Of a stretch of DNA of 64,000 nt, positions 44,753 through 53,169 are shown piece after piece. The DNA is from Bordetella parapertussis. GTDB lineage: Bacteria; Pseudomonadota; Gammaproteobacteria; Burkholderiales; Burkholderiaceae_B. The stretch lies in contig CAMBFI010000001.1 in the NCBI GenBank assembly GCA_945865935.1, positions 62,001-126,000 on the forward strand, written 5' to 3'. A program made the translations under genes and the position numbers. Within the stretch, counting starts at the first letter, position 1. Each line of letters opens with the position of its first letter. The notes beneath the pieces are model-generated. The model was not told the origin of the DNA and did not search any database. It saw only the letters and a program-made list of their open reading frames with translations.

Positions 44753-45973
44753 TTAGGACTTGCCAAGAATCTCTTTGAGAATCTCGTCAGTGTGCTCGCC
44801 TAACATCGGCGCTGAACGCTTGTACTGAATCGGTGTTTCTGAAAATCGCATCGGGCTTGCAGTGGTGGGTGCAGTACCGCCCACGGGATGAGGAATGTTT
44901 TTCCAAAGGTCCCGAGCAATCACTTGCGGATGTGCAAACACCTGATCAATCGTTTGGATCGGACCGCACGGCACACCGACCGCTTCCAGCTTTGCAATCC
45001 AAGCATCACGCTCGCCCGTTGCCATGATTTTTTCGAGCAAGGGGATCAGCTCACTGCGATTCACGATACGTGCGCGATTTGTGGCGTATTTCGGATCCGT
45101 GCCGTAATCGGGAATGCCGATGGCCTTGCAATAGGACCGAAATTGCGAGTCGTTACCCACTGCGACGATCATAAATCCATCGGAGGTCTTAAAAACCTGA
45201 TATGGCACAACGTTCTGATGGGCATTGCCCGCCCGCTTTGGCGCTTGACCGGACGTCATGAAGTTTAGGTTTTGATTCGCCAACATCGAAATATGGCAAT
45301 CGAGCAAGGCGATATCGAGATGTTGGCCGAGTCCGCTATGGTGGCGTTCCTGAATGGCAGCAAGAATTGCAACGGACGCATACATCCCGGTGATGATGTC
45401 AGTGACTGCGACGCCCGCTTTTTGTGGACCGCCGCCTGGCAGATCGTCGCGCTCACCCGTGATGCTCATGAGTCCACCCATGCCTTGGATCATAAAGTCG
45501 TAGCCGGGACGCTCTGCATAGGGGCCGGTTTGACCGAAGCCAGTAATCGAACAATAAATCAACTGGGGAAACTGATCCTTCATGCTCTCGTAGTCGAGTC
45601 CATACTGCTTTAGGCCACCAACCTTGAAGTTCTCTACAAGGATGTCGCAGTGCTTAGCAAGCTCTTTGACTAACTGTGTCCCCTCGGCGCTCGCGAGGTC
45701 AATTTCAATGGAGCGTTTGTTCCGGTTGGTACTCAGGTAGTACGCCGCCTCGGTTGTATCTTCGCCGTTCTCGTCTTTTAGGTAGGGTGGCCCCCACGCG
45801 CGCGTGTCATCACCTAACTTTGGTCGTTCGACCTTAATGACATCAGCGCCTAAGTCGGCGAGGTTTTGAGTACACCAAGGTCCCGCCAAGACCCGAGAAA
45901 GGTCTAGTACGCGTATGCCGGTGAGCGGTGCTCGACGAGTTGGGTTTGTTGAATTTGAAGCACTCTGGGTCAT
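44753..45973 (-). CDS. CaiB/BaiF family CoA-transferase
   Basis: A 406-residue class III CoA-transferase. VLDLSRVLAGPWCTQNLADLG marks the N terminus, NFKVGGLKQYGLDYES the CoA-binding part, and LDIALLDCHISML carries the catalytic Asp that forms the acyl anhydride. It would activate a carboxylic acid using an acyl-CoA as donor. It is the third gene of an SDR-MaoC-CaiB operon (four-base overlap with the MaoC gene), so its product would feed, or its donor would come from, the hydratase/dehydrogenase pair. Confidence 0.93.
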   Translation of the reverse strand: MTQSASNSTNPTRRAPLTGIRVLDLSRVLAGPWCTQNLADLGADVIKVERPKLGDDTRAWGPPYLKDENGEDTTEAAYYLSTNRNKRSIEIDLASAEGTQLVKELAKHCDILVENFKVGGLKQYGLDYESMKDQFPQLIYCSITGFGQTGPYAERPGYDFMIQGMGGLMSITGERDDLPGGGPQKAGVAVTDIITGMYASVAILAAIQERHHSGLGQHLDIALLDCHISMLANQNLNFMTSGQAPKRAGNAHQNVVPYQVFKTSDGFMIVAVGNDSQFRSYCKAIGIPDYGTDPKYATNRARIVNRSELIPLLEKIMATGERDAWIAKLEAVGVPCGPIQTIDQVFAHPQVIARDLWKNIPHPVGGTAPTTASPMRFSETPIQYKRSAPMLGEHTDEILKEILGKS

Positions 45974-46824
45974 GCTTTGATTCCAGCAAAGCCGTGACTC
46001 AGTACGACGACATCGCGCTCTGCGACTTTGGCTCTAAAGCGAACCGCCTCTTGGCCATCTTTCCAAATTTCGCACACCAAGGTTTCACCGGGGAATACGG
46101 GGGAGGAGAAGCGTGTATGCAGTGCGGTAAGTTTTGAGGCATCGTTGCCACAGACCGCTTGCACGATTGCGCGCGCTGCCACGCCATAGGTGCATAGGCC
46201 GTGCAAAATTGGGCGTGGATAGCCCGCTTTTGAGGCAACGGCAGGGTCTGCATGGAGAGGATTGTTGTCTGCACACAAGCGATAGATCAACGCAGCTTGA
46301 GGCAAAGTCGGTATCGCACAAGTCATGTCTGGTGCGCGGTCAGGTGTTGCCTCGAGCGCCGCAGGGCTTTCGTCCGAGTGACTCAAGCCGCCATCGCCAC
46401 GGCAAAAAGTCGTTGAGCCGATCGTCACCAACAGATTGTCGTTGGCGTCGTGCAAAGTGCGCTCGCTCACAACCAAAGCGCCTTTGTCCGCGCCTTTGTC
46501 AATCACGTGTGTAATGCGTATGCGTCCAATGACGCGTCCGGAGGTCGGCAGGGGGCGATGGATGGTCAGCCGTTGTTCACCATGGACGAGCTTGACCCAA
46601 TTAATGCCTGCCTTGGGGTCTTTCATCCAAAAGCCTGGGTAACCCAGCACCACGGCCATCGTGGGAAAGGTCTGAAGGTTTTGTTCGTAGACGTATTTCA
46701 AGTGGTCCGGGTTGGTGGGCTCTTGACCAAACCCGATGCCGAGCGCGTAGAGCATGCAGTCGTTCTCGGTGTAGGTCCGATCAACCTCTGGAAACTTCCA
46801 GTTTTTAATGAGCTGATAATCCAT
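45970..46824 (-). CDS. MaoC-like (R)-specific enoyl-CoA hydratase 2
   Basis: A 284-residue double-hotdog protein of the hydratase 2 type, like the hydratase part of the peroxisomal multifunctional enzyme MFE-2. The catalytic motif is NPLHADPAVASKAGYPRPILHGL, with the Asp and His at the expected spacing in the C-terminal hotdog. The N-terminal hotdog (starting NWKFPEVDRTYTENDCMLY) forms the acyl tunnel. It is two bases downstream of an MFE-2-like dehydrogenase and overlaps the CoA-transferase gene. Confidence 0.92.
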   Translation of the reverse strand: MDYQLIKNWKFPEVDRTYTENDCMLYALGIGFGQEPTNPDHLKYVYEQNLQTFPTMAVVLGYPGFWMKDPKAGINWVKLVHGEQRLTIHRPLPTSGRVIGRIRITHVIDKGADKGALVVSERTLHDANDNLLVTIGSTTFCRGDGGLSHSDESPAALEATPDRAPDMTCAIPTLPQAALIYRLCADNNPLHADPAVASKAGYPRPILHGLCTYGVAARAIVQAVCGNDASKLTALHTRFSSPVFPGETLVCEIWKDGQEAVRFRAKVAERDVVVLSHGFAGIKA

Positions 46825-46826
46825 GA

Positions 46827-47741
46827 TTAGATCGGATCCCAGTCAATCGCATCGGGCGAACGCTCGAGCGCCATGAAATGGTGCTTCATCGCAGGTGCTG
46901 CAATGTCAGCAATGGCCTCGGGTGTCCAGCCTGTGCTCATGTGCACGGAGCGGATGGGACGAGGCTGACTGAACAGCATAATTTCATTTGCACGCACACC
47001 AAAGATTTGGCCGGTGACTTCGCTGGCTCTTTCACTACCCAAGTAAACCGCCATGGGTGCAATCTTATTAGCTTCCATTTTTTGCAGTTTAGACACACGC
47101 GCTTTTTCTTCGTCCGTATTCGCGGGAATAGAGCTTGTCATGCGACTCCAGGCAAACGGGGCGATACAGTTTGAACGCACGTTGTAGCGCGCCATATCTA
47201 AGGCAATCGACTTCGAAAGCGCAGCGATCCCTAATTTGGCAGCGGAATAGTTGGCCTGACCAAGGTTGCCGATTAACCCCGACGTTGACGTCATGTGCAC
47301 AAAGGCCCCGGACTCTTGTTCGCGGTAGTAGTTGGCTGCGGCACGGCTGACAAAAAAGGTGCCGTTGAGATGGACGTCAATGACTTGCGTCCACTCTTCT
47401 TCACTCATTTTGTGGAACACGCGATCACGCAGGTTGCCGGCGTTATTGACCACAATGTCGATGCGACCGAATGTCTTTACGGCCGTTTCGATAATATTAT
47501 TAGCTGTTACGCGTGTTGCGACGCTATCGGTATTGGGAACCGCTTGGCCGCCCGCCTTGATGATCTCGTCGGCCACGGTTTGTGCGGGGCCTGCGCCTGT
47601 TCCTTCTCCGGCTAAGCTCGCACCGATGTCATTGACAACAACCTTTGCACCCGCAGCGGCCATGGCAAGCGCGATACCTCGTCCAATTCCACCACCTGCA
47701 CCCGTCACGACTGCTACTTTACCTGCCAACATTCCGCTCAT
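46827..47741 (-). CDS. SDR-family 3-hydroxyacyl-CoA dehydrogenase, MFE-2/HSD17B4-like
   Basis: A 304-residue short-chain dehydrogenase. The cofactor motif is VTGAGGGIGRGIALAMA with the NDIGAS segment after it; NNAG and the catalytic Ser and YxxxK in TSTSGLIGNLGQANYSAAK are present. The long acidic insert after NDIG and the C-terminal extension beyond residue 250 are typical of the dehydrogenase unit of peroxisomal MFE-2. Together with the MaoC protein it would run (R)-specific hydration and oxidation of an enoyl-CoA. GGAGA precedes the ATG; a strong palindrome lies 53 bases upstream. Confidence 0.9.
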   Translation of the reverse strand: MSGMLAGKVAVVTGAGGGIGRGIALAMAAAGAKVVVNDIGASLAGEGTGAGPAQTVADEIIKAGGQAVPNTDSVATRVTANNIIETAVKTFGRIDIVVNNAGNLRDRVFHKMSEEEWTQVIDVHLNGTFFVSRAAANYYREQESGAFVHMTSTSGLIGNLGQANYSAAKLGIAALSKSIALDMARYNVRSNCIAPFAWSRMTSSIPANTDEEKARVSKLQKMEANKIAPMAVYLGSERASEVTGQIFGVRANEIMLFSQPRPIRSVHMSTGWTPEAIADIAAPAMKHHFMALERSPDAIDWDPI

Positions 47742-47793
47742 TCCTGCTCTCCTGTAAATCGGTTTTGCGATACCTTACCGCATTCGACATGCT

Positions 47794-47812
47794 GCATTGC
47801 GCAACGCAATGC
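47794..47812. promoter_or_regulatory. 19-bp palindromic operator candidate upstream of the SDR-MaoC-CaiB operon
   Basis: GCATTGCGCAACGCAATGC is a perfect inverted repeat with eight-base arms and a CAA centre, positioned 53-71 bases before the SDR start. It is the strongest operator-like sequence in the window and lies in the 299-base region divergent from eutB. The symmetry suggests a homodimeric regulator such as a TetR-, GntR- or MarR-type protein encoded elsewhere. Confidence 0.55.
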
Positions 47813-47930
47813 GTATTTGCTCAATGATAGTGAATAGTAGATTTTTTCCTTCGAGAGGGGTATTCGTCATTTGCTAGGGCAGAGTTCGTTATTTTGGAAA
47901 TATGTGGCTCGCCCGAGGTGTGTTGTCAGT

Positions 47931-47963
47931 AGACGCAGGGATAACCCTGATTCTCCTGTGTCT
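47931..47963 (+). promoter_or_regulatory. possible alternative hairpins in the eutB leader
   Basis: AGACGCAGG (47931-47939) can pair with CCTGTGTCT (47955-47963) with one G-U pair. CAGGG (47936-47940) can instead pair with CCCTG (47945-47949) over an ATAA loop. The two structures exclude each other and lie 80-110 bases upstream of the eutB ATG. No cobalamin-riboswitch B12 box is visible. Functional meaning is uncertain. Confidence 0.25.
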
Positions 47964-48040
47964 GCATTGAGGAAGAGGTTTGAAAATAATTGACGGGTAT
48001 CATTGTTCTATGAACCGACAGGATTGCATTTGGGACTGCT

Positions 48041-49420
48041 ATGGGTTTTAGAACATCATTGGGTTCACGCAGCTATGTGTTTGCGGACTTAAAGTCTTTA
48101 ATGGCCAAGGCGAGCCCCTTGCGCTCTGGAGACTGTTTGTCGGGTGTGGCGGCTGCTACATCGGAGGAACGAATTGCCGCAGCGCTCATTCTCGCTGAGG
48201 TGCCGCTGAAACGATTTCTTGATGAACCGCTCATCCCGTACGAAGAGGACGAGGTCACGCGTGTGATCTTGGATGATCACCAACCCGATTCGTTTAAACG
48301 CATTTCAGGTCTGACTGTTGGAGACTTGCGCAATTGGCTTCTGTCCGACGCGGTAGGGACAGAAGATCTCAGCCAGATCGCTCGGGGGTTAACACCTGAG
48401 ATGGTGGCAGCGGTCTCCAAACTCATGAGAAATCAAGACTTGATTTTGGTGGGTGCAAAGTGTCGGGTCGTCACTCGATTTCGGAATACGTTGGGATTAG
48501 ATGGCTGCCTATCCGTCAGGTTGCAGCCCAACCACCCCACCGATGACGTGCGGGGAGTGGGGGCCTCGATCATTGATGGTTTATTGAATGGTGCAGGAGA
48601 CGCTGTCATTGGTGTGAATCCCGCCTCAGATAATTTGCGCGAAACGAGCCGTATCCTTTTGTTGTTAGATAAAGTGCGTCAAAAATTTGACATTCCTACC
48701 CAAACTTGCGTCCTTGGGCATGTGACGACGACGCTAAAGGCGATCGAGGATGGACTACCTGTCGACCTCGTCTTTCAGTCGATTGGTGGAACAGAGGGAG
48801 TGAATCGTAGTTTTGGTGTGAGTGTTGCTTTGTTAGAAGAGGCTTATGACGCTGCGTTGTCTTTGGGTCGGGGCACGGTAGGTCATAACGTGATGTATTT
48901 TGAAACGGGTCAAGGTAGTGCGTTATCCGCGAACGCACATCACGGCGTTGATCAACAAACCATCGAAGCGCGGGCCTACGGTTTGGCGCGCAGATTTAAA
49001 CCTCTTCTTGTGAATAGCGTTGTAGGTTTTATTGGACCTGAATATCTCTATGACGGAAAGCAGATCATCCGCGCTGGCTTGGAAGATCACTTTTGCGGTA
49101 AGTTGCTCGGGTTGCCGATGGGCGTTGATATTTGCTACACCAATCACGCCGAGGCAGATCAGGACGATATGGATACCTTGCTCACGCTGCTGGGCGTGGC
49201 AGGCATTAACTACATCATGGGTGTGCCTGGCTCGGACGACATCATGCTGGGATATCAAAGCACCTCGTTTCACGATGCCTTGTATATACGGCGAGTCTTG
49301 GGCAAACGACCTGCACCAGAATTCGAAGCGTGGCTCAAGAAGATGGGCGTGACGGACGAGCGAGGAGATCTCATTCGTCAAGCAGATGTACAGGCATTGT
49401 TGAAATTTGAAGGAATCTAA
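48041..49420 (+). CDS. eutB: ethanolamine ammonia-lyase large subunit
   Basis: The 459-residue catalytic subunit of the coenzyme B12-dependent enzyme that splits ethanolamine into acetaldehyde and ammonia. Typical stretches are LRNWLLSDAVGTEDLSQIA, FQSIGGTEGVNRSFGVS, YFETGQGSALSANAHHGVDQ and FIGPEYLYDGKQIIR, which form the substrate barrel. No microcompartment shell, EutA reactivase or permease gene is within the window, so this is a stand-alone EutBC as found in many proteobacteria that use ethanolamine as a nitrogen source. It is divergent from the SDR operon. Confidence 0.96.
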   Translation: MGFRTSLGSRSYVFADLKSLMAKASPLRSGDCLSGVAAATSEERIAAALILAEVPLKRFLDEPLIPYEEDEVTRVILDDHQPDSFKRISGLTVGDLRNWLLSDAVGTEDLSQIARGLTPEMVAAVSKLMRNQDLILVGAKCRVVTRFRNTLGLDGCLSVRLQPNHPTDDVRGVGASIIDGLLNGAGDAVIGVNPASDNLRETSRILLLLDKVRQKFDIPTQTCVLGHVTTTLKAIEDGLPVDLVFQSIGGTEGVNRSFGVSVALLEEAYDAALSLGRGTVGHNVMYFETGQGSALSANAHHGVDQQTIEARAYGLARRFKPLLVNSVVGFIGPEYLYDGKQIIRAGLEDHFCGKLLGLPMGVDICYTNHAEADQDDMDTLLTLLGVAGINYIMGVPGSDDIMLGYQSTSFHDALYIRRVLGKRPAPEFEAWLKKMGVTDERGDLIRQADVQALLKFEGI

Positions 49421-49421
49421 C

Positions 49422-50240
49422 ATGACCGAGCACAAATTAGCACCGGATCAATCTTCATTTTTAGAAGCGACGCCAGCGTGGTCCGCCCTGAAGGAGTTCA
49501 CTCGGGCTAGGATAGCGCTTGGACGCACAGGGGTGAGTCTGCCGACAAACGAACTTCTTGAATTTCGACTCGCTCACGCCAGAGCGCGTGACGCAGTGCA
49601 TGAGGCGCTCGATGTAGAGACGCTCACGCAGGGTTTGGTTCAGATGGGAATTGATCTGATCGCTGTGTCGAGCAGAGCCGAAAATAGAGAGCACTACCTG
49701 TTACGACCAGATTTAGGTCGCCGTCTTTCGGATATCGGCATTCGCACCTTGGAAGAGTCGATCCGTCAATCGCGCGTTTCGCCCTGCGCGATCGCATTTG
49801 TGATTGCGGATGGGCTATCGGCGAGAGCGGTTCAAACGCATGCTATCCCGACGCTCAAGGCGTTGCAGGCTATCGGGTCGCCGCTCGATACCTCGGCGAT
49901 GATAGTGGCTACGCAGGCGCGTGTAGCGCTTGGCGATGAGATTGGTGAGGTCTTGGGTGCCGAGATAGTTGTTGTTTTGATTGGCGAGAGGCCAGGGTTG
50001 TCGGCGCCCGACAGTATGGGAATTTATATGACTTGGCATCCTAGGGTTGGACGCAACGACTCTGAACGCAACTGTATATCCAACATCCGCCCCGAGGGTT
50101 TGAGCTATGCTGGCGCTGCACAGAAACTTGCCTGGTTAATTACCCAAGCAAGAGTTCTTTGTAAAACTGGCGTGGATTTAAAAGAAGCGTCTGAATACGA
50201 AACAGATACGATCAAGCGCGCTAAGATCGTTGCGGGCTAA
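49422..50240 (+). CDS. eutC: ethanolamine ammonia-lyase small subunit
   Basis: The 272-residue EutC, which with EutB binds adenosylcobalamin. Key stretches are LLRPDLGRRLSD, VIADGLSARAVQTHAIP, IGERPGLSAPDSMGIYMTWH and ERNCISNIRPEGLSYAGAA. The ATG lies one base after the eutB stop; the ribosome-binding site AAGGAAT is inside the last eutB codons. A strong hairpin terminator follows after 43 bases. Confidence 0.96.
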   Translation: MTEHKLAPDQSSFLEATPAWSALKEFTRARIALGRTGVSLPTNELLEFRLAHARARDAVHEALDVETLTQGLVQMGIDLIAVSSRAENREHYLLRPDLGRRLSDIGIRTLEESIRQSRVSPCAIAFVIADGLSARAVQTHAIPTLKALQAIGSPLDTSAMIVATQARVALGDEIGEVLGAEIVVVLIGERPGLSAPDSMGIYMTWHPRVGRNDSERNCISNIRPEGLSYAGAAQKLAWLITQARVLCKTGVDLKEASEYETDTIKRAKIVAG

Positions 50241-50283
50241 AGTGTTTGTTGCACTAGGTCGACATGGCGTGAAGCCTGAAAAG

Positions 50284-50309
50284 AAAACGGAGCCCTGGGG
50301 CTCCGTTTT
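50284..50309. terminator. bidirectional intrinsic terminator between eutC and a Bug gene
   Basis: AAAACGGAGCC (50284-50294), loop CTGG, GGCTCCGTTTT (50299-50309): a perfect 11-base stem whose ends are A- and T-runs. On the minus strand the arm is followed by further T-rich sequence (TTTTCTTTTC), on the + strand the T-run is within the stem. It serves both convergent genes. Confidence 0.9.
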
Positions 50310-50335
50310 GTCGAGCGAAGAGTTTTTGTTATCGC

Positions 50336-51334
50336 TTAGTCAGGATAAATTTTCCCTTTTGTCACGACGCCTTCCCACATTTTGTATTCACTATTGATCT
50401 GTTTTTCAAGATCTTTAGCATTGCCTTTGTCGATCGTGTAGCCGGCCGCCACGGCAGAATCTGTAAACCCTTTACTTGTCTTCGCGGCTTCGACAGCTTT
50501 GGTGAGTTTTGCGACAACATCAGCAGGTAGGCCTTTAGGTCCGATGACGGCAAACCATCCCAATACCTCGTAGTCGGCGATCCCAGCTTCGATCATTGTG
50601 GGTACTGTGGGTACGCTTGGGTTGCGAGTCTTTGATGTCACGGCGAGTGCACGTGCTCTGCCGCTTTCAACGAAGGCCTTGCCCGTGCCAACAATGTCAA
50701 ACATGAAGGTCACCTTGCCACTAATCACGTCGACCATCGCGGGGGCGTTACCCTTGTAGGGAATGTGGAGCATTTGGGTATTGGTGGATTGCTTGAGTAG
50801 TTCGGCGGATAAGTGGTTTGAGCCGCCAAAGCCGGCAGAGCCAAAGGTGACTTTGTCTGGATTTTTCCGGGCGTACTCGACAAGCTCTTTGACTGACTTA
50901 ACATTTGTTTGTGAGCCAACCAGCAGGATATTGGTGTAGCTGAGGATGGGGCTAATGAGCGTAAAGTCCTTGCGAGGATCAAACAACTTACTACGTTGCA
51001 CGATCGGTGAAATAGTCAGGCTTGGGCTGGCAACATAATTGAGTGTGTAACCATCTGGTGCTGATTTGGCTGTCGCGTCGGCGCCGATCATGCCGCTCGC
51101 ACCGGCACGGTTCTCGACGATGACCGATTGTTTAAGCTGTTCACCTAGGAATTTTGCGAACACGCGGCCCGATACATCGACTGGCCCGCCGGGTGGGTAC
51201 GCAACAATCAGCTTGACTGGACGATCTGGCCAATTCGCTTGAGCCAGGGCAGAGGTGCTGATGCCTGCCGTAAGAAGGGTGGCGCCGATCGCGCTAACAA
51301 ACTGTGTGATTTTTTTTGTAGTGAATGTTTTCAT
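50336..51334 (-). CDS. Bug-type (TTT family) periplasmic solute receptor
   Basis: A 332-residue binding protein with a Sec signal peptide (cleavage near TSALAQA) and the Bug hallmark DRPVKLIVAYPPGGPVDVSGR. VIVENRAGASGMIGADA and LHIPYKGNAPAMVDVISG are the other conserved parts. It binds a carboxylate in the periplasm; the transporter partner is not in the window. It lies 60 bases downstream of a second Bug gene on the same strand but is clearly divergent from it, so the two probably bind different ligands. Confidence 0.94.
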   Translation of the reverse strand: MKTFTTKKITQFVSAIGATLLTAGISTSALAQANWPDRPVKLIVAYPPGGPVDVSGRVFAKFLGEQLKQSVIVENRAGASGMIGADATAKSAPDGYTLNYVASPSLTISPIVQRSKLFDPRKDFTLISPILSYTNILLVGSQTNVKSVKELVEYARKNPDKVTFGSAGFGGSNHLSAELLKQSTNTQMLHIPYKGNAPAMVDVISGKVTFMFDIVGTGKAFVESGRARALAVTSKTRNPSVPTVPTMIEAGIADYEVLGWFAVIGPKGLPADVVAKLTKAVEAAKTSKGFTDSAVAAGYTIDKGNAKDLEKQINSEYKMWEGVVTKGKIYPD

Positions 51335-51394
51335 GAGGTCTCCGAATCTTTAGAAATCGTTAATTGTTTAGCGCCCATAGGTGCGCGGTCGGTA

Positions 51395-52369
51395 TTAATT
51401 AATTTTGGCGCCAGAATCTTTCACAGCTTTATTCCACATCTGTAGCTCCGCCTCGATGTGTTTGCCAAACTCGGCTGGGGTTGAACCCACCATTTGATAG
51501 CCGTTTGAGGCAAGTTGCTCGCGGATCTTTGGATCTCGTGCCACATCCGTGAACGCTTTGTTCAGACGATCGATTGTAGCGCTCGGCGTGCCTGCGGGCG
51601 CCAAGATGCCATACCAGACGTTTACTTCAAAGCCTGGCAAAGTTTCGGCTACGGTGGGAACATTAGGCAGAATCTCAGTGCGTTTCGCGCCGGTCACTGC
51701 AATCGCTTTCAGTTTGCCCGCTTTAACTTGTTGATACGAGGTCGAAATGCTGTCAAACATCAACGAGACCTCACCGCCAAGCATAGCGATGACAGCAGGA
51801 CCACTCCCTTTGTAGGGAATGTGCACCATCTGCGTACCAGTTTTGCTTTTGAAGACCTCAACGGCAAGATGACTGGTGTTTCCGTTCCCCGCCGATGCGT
51901 AGGACAACTTGTCCGGATTCGCTTTGGCGTAGGCAATGAGCTCAGGAATCGTGTTGACTGGCGTTGTCAGGGGCGCAGCCACCAACAAAGGCAAGGTTGC
52001 AACAAGAGACACTGGTGCGAAGTCTTTGCGGGTGTTGTACGGCAGGGAGGGATAGAGCGCGTCGTTGATGGCATGAGCAGTCAGCACCATCAAGATCGTG
52101 TTGCCGTCAGGTTTGGCGCGCGCCAGAGCTTGTGTTGCAATGGTGCCGCCAGCACCCGCCTTGTAATCTAAAACGATTGTTTGACCGAGTTTCTTTTGTA
52201 GCTCAGGAAGTATCGGTCTGGCCAACATGTCGGCGCTACCGCCAGGTGGGTAGGGGATAATCAGCGTGATGGGTTGGTTGCTCGTTGTTTGTGCGTGTGC
52301 GGCGCAACCGACAAACAGGACGAGTGCCGTAAAGGCTGTTTTGGCTGAGGCCAGGATTGTTGTTTTCAT
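51395..52369 (-). CDS. Bug-type (TTT family) periplasmic solute receptor
   Basis: A 324-residue Bug receptor. The signal peptide ends near CAAHAQT, followed by NQPITLIIPYPPGGSADMLAR and VLDYKAGAGGTIATQALA. The domain-2 motif is VHIPYKGSGPAVIAMLGG. A strong terminator lies just upstream, after the CoA-transferase genes, so this gene and the next Bug gene form their own transcription unit. Ligand unknown; neighbours suggest an organic acid that needs CoA activation. Confidence 0.94.
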   Translation of the reverse strand: MKTTILASAKTAFTALVLFVGCAAHAQTTSNQPITLIIPYPPGGSADMLARPILPELQKKLGQTIVLDYKAGAGGTIATQALARAKPDGNTILMVLTAHAINDALYPSLPYNTRKDFAPVSLVATLPLLVAAPLTTPVNTIPELIAYAKANPDKLSYASAGNGNTSHLAVEVFKSKTGTQMVHIPYKGSGPAVIAMLGGEVSLMFDSISTSYQQVKAGKLKAIAVTGAKRTEILPNVPTVAETLPGFEVNVWYGILAPAGTPSATIDRLNKAFTDVARDPKIREQLASNGYQMVGSTPAEFGKHIEAELQMWNKAVKDSGAKIN

Positions 52370-52389
52370 AATATTTTCTCCTGATTAAA

Positions 52390-52414
52390 AAAACGGCGCC
52401 ATAAGCGCCGTTTT
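52390..52414 (-). terminator. intrinsic terminator after the CoA-transferase genes
   Basis: AAAACGGCGC (52390-52399), loop CATAA, GCGCCGTTTT (52405-52414). On the minus strand the stem is followed by a run of seven T residues, so it is oriented to stop transcription coming from the CoA-transferase A/B genes. It separates them from the downstream Bug genes. Confidence 0.9.
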
Positions 52415-52440
52415 AACTGCAACGCGTATGGCGATCCATG

Positions 52441-53169
52441 CTATCTATCGTAAACAGGCTTGCCTTGCGCGTTACGACGAATTACCGACAGCTTAGACGA
52501 TGCTTTGATGGGTGCGCCAGTCTTTTGCTTAAGGGTTTCCATGGATAAGCCTTCAATCATTGCACGAACTTCGAAGCCGTCTGGCGTGATATCGATGATG
52601 GCGAGATCGGTATAGACCTGATTCACAACGCCTGCGCCCGTCAAAGGATAGGTGCAGGCTCGCATGAGCTTCGGCGTCTGATCCTTCGCCACATGTTCCA
52701 TCATGACAATCACATTTCGAGCCCCCACAGCTAGATCCATCGCGCCGCCGATGGCTGCGATGGCATCCGGACCAGAGGTAATCCAGTTAGCTAGATCACC
52801 GTTTGCAGCGACTTGAAAACCACCCAGTACTGAGTAGTCCAGATGGCCACCACGCATCATCGCAAAGGATACGGTGTGCTCGGTAATAGAGGCGCCAGCC
52901 ATTAGGGTGACGGGCGTACGACTTGCATTGATGATATCCAGATCGATCTCATCGCCCACCGAGGCGCGACCCATTCCCAAAATACCGTTTTCGCTGTGAA
53001 GTAGTATTTCCCTGTCCTCAGGAAGGTAGTCTGCAACCTGCGTGGGCATGCCGATTCCCAAATTGACGACAGAGCCGTCCGGGAAGTCATTGGCAACGAG
53101 ATAAGCGATCTCTCCGCGCCCAAGCGGCTTGAAGGTGCTGTGTGAAGTGTTACTTGCTACGCTGCTCAT
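52441..53169 (-). CDS. CoA-transferase subunit B (3-oxoacid type)
   Basis: A 242-residue beta subunit of a class I CoA-transferase, PcaJ/AtoA/ScoB-like. VNLGIGMPTQVADYLP opens the domain and LHSENGILGMG carries the catalytic glutamate that forms the glutamyl-CoA thioester; GGAMDLAVGARNVIVMMEH is also typical. I chose the ATG of MSSVASN, which overlaps the subunit A stop by four bases; a longer open frame upstream runs inside subunit A and is not credible. Transfers CoA to a (di)carboxylic or 3-oxo acid. Confidence 0.93.
   Translation of the reverse strand: MSSVASNTSHSTFKPLGRGEIAYLVANDFPDGSVVNLGIGMPTQVADYLPEDREILLHSENGILGMGRASVGDEIDLDIINASRTPVTLMAGASITEHTVSFAMMRGGHLDYSVLGGFQVAANGDLANWITSGPDAIAAIGGAMDLAVGARNVIVMMEHVAKDQTPKLMRACTYPLTGAGVVNQVYTDLAIIDITPDGFEVRAMIEGLSMETLKQKTGAPIKASSKLSVIRRNAQGKPVYDR

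Noticed and set aside
47742-48040. Cobalamin or other known riboswitch upstream of eutB
   Set aside because: No B12 box or other conserved aptamer core is visible; only simple inverted repeats.
48041-50240. Evidence for a eut microcompartment locus
   Set aside because: No shell, EutA, EutE, EutG or EutP-like genes flank eutBC; only the lyase is present.
51515-52171. 218-codon open frame on the + strand opposite a Bug gene
   Set aside because: Antisense shadow; the composition is Arg/Cys/His-rich with no domain pattern, and the Bug protein on the other strand is clear.
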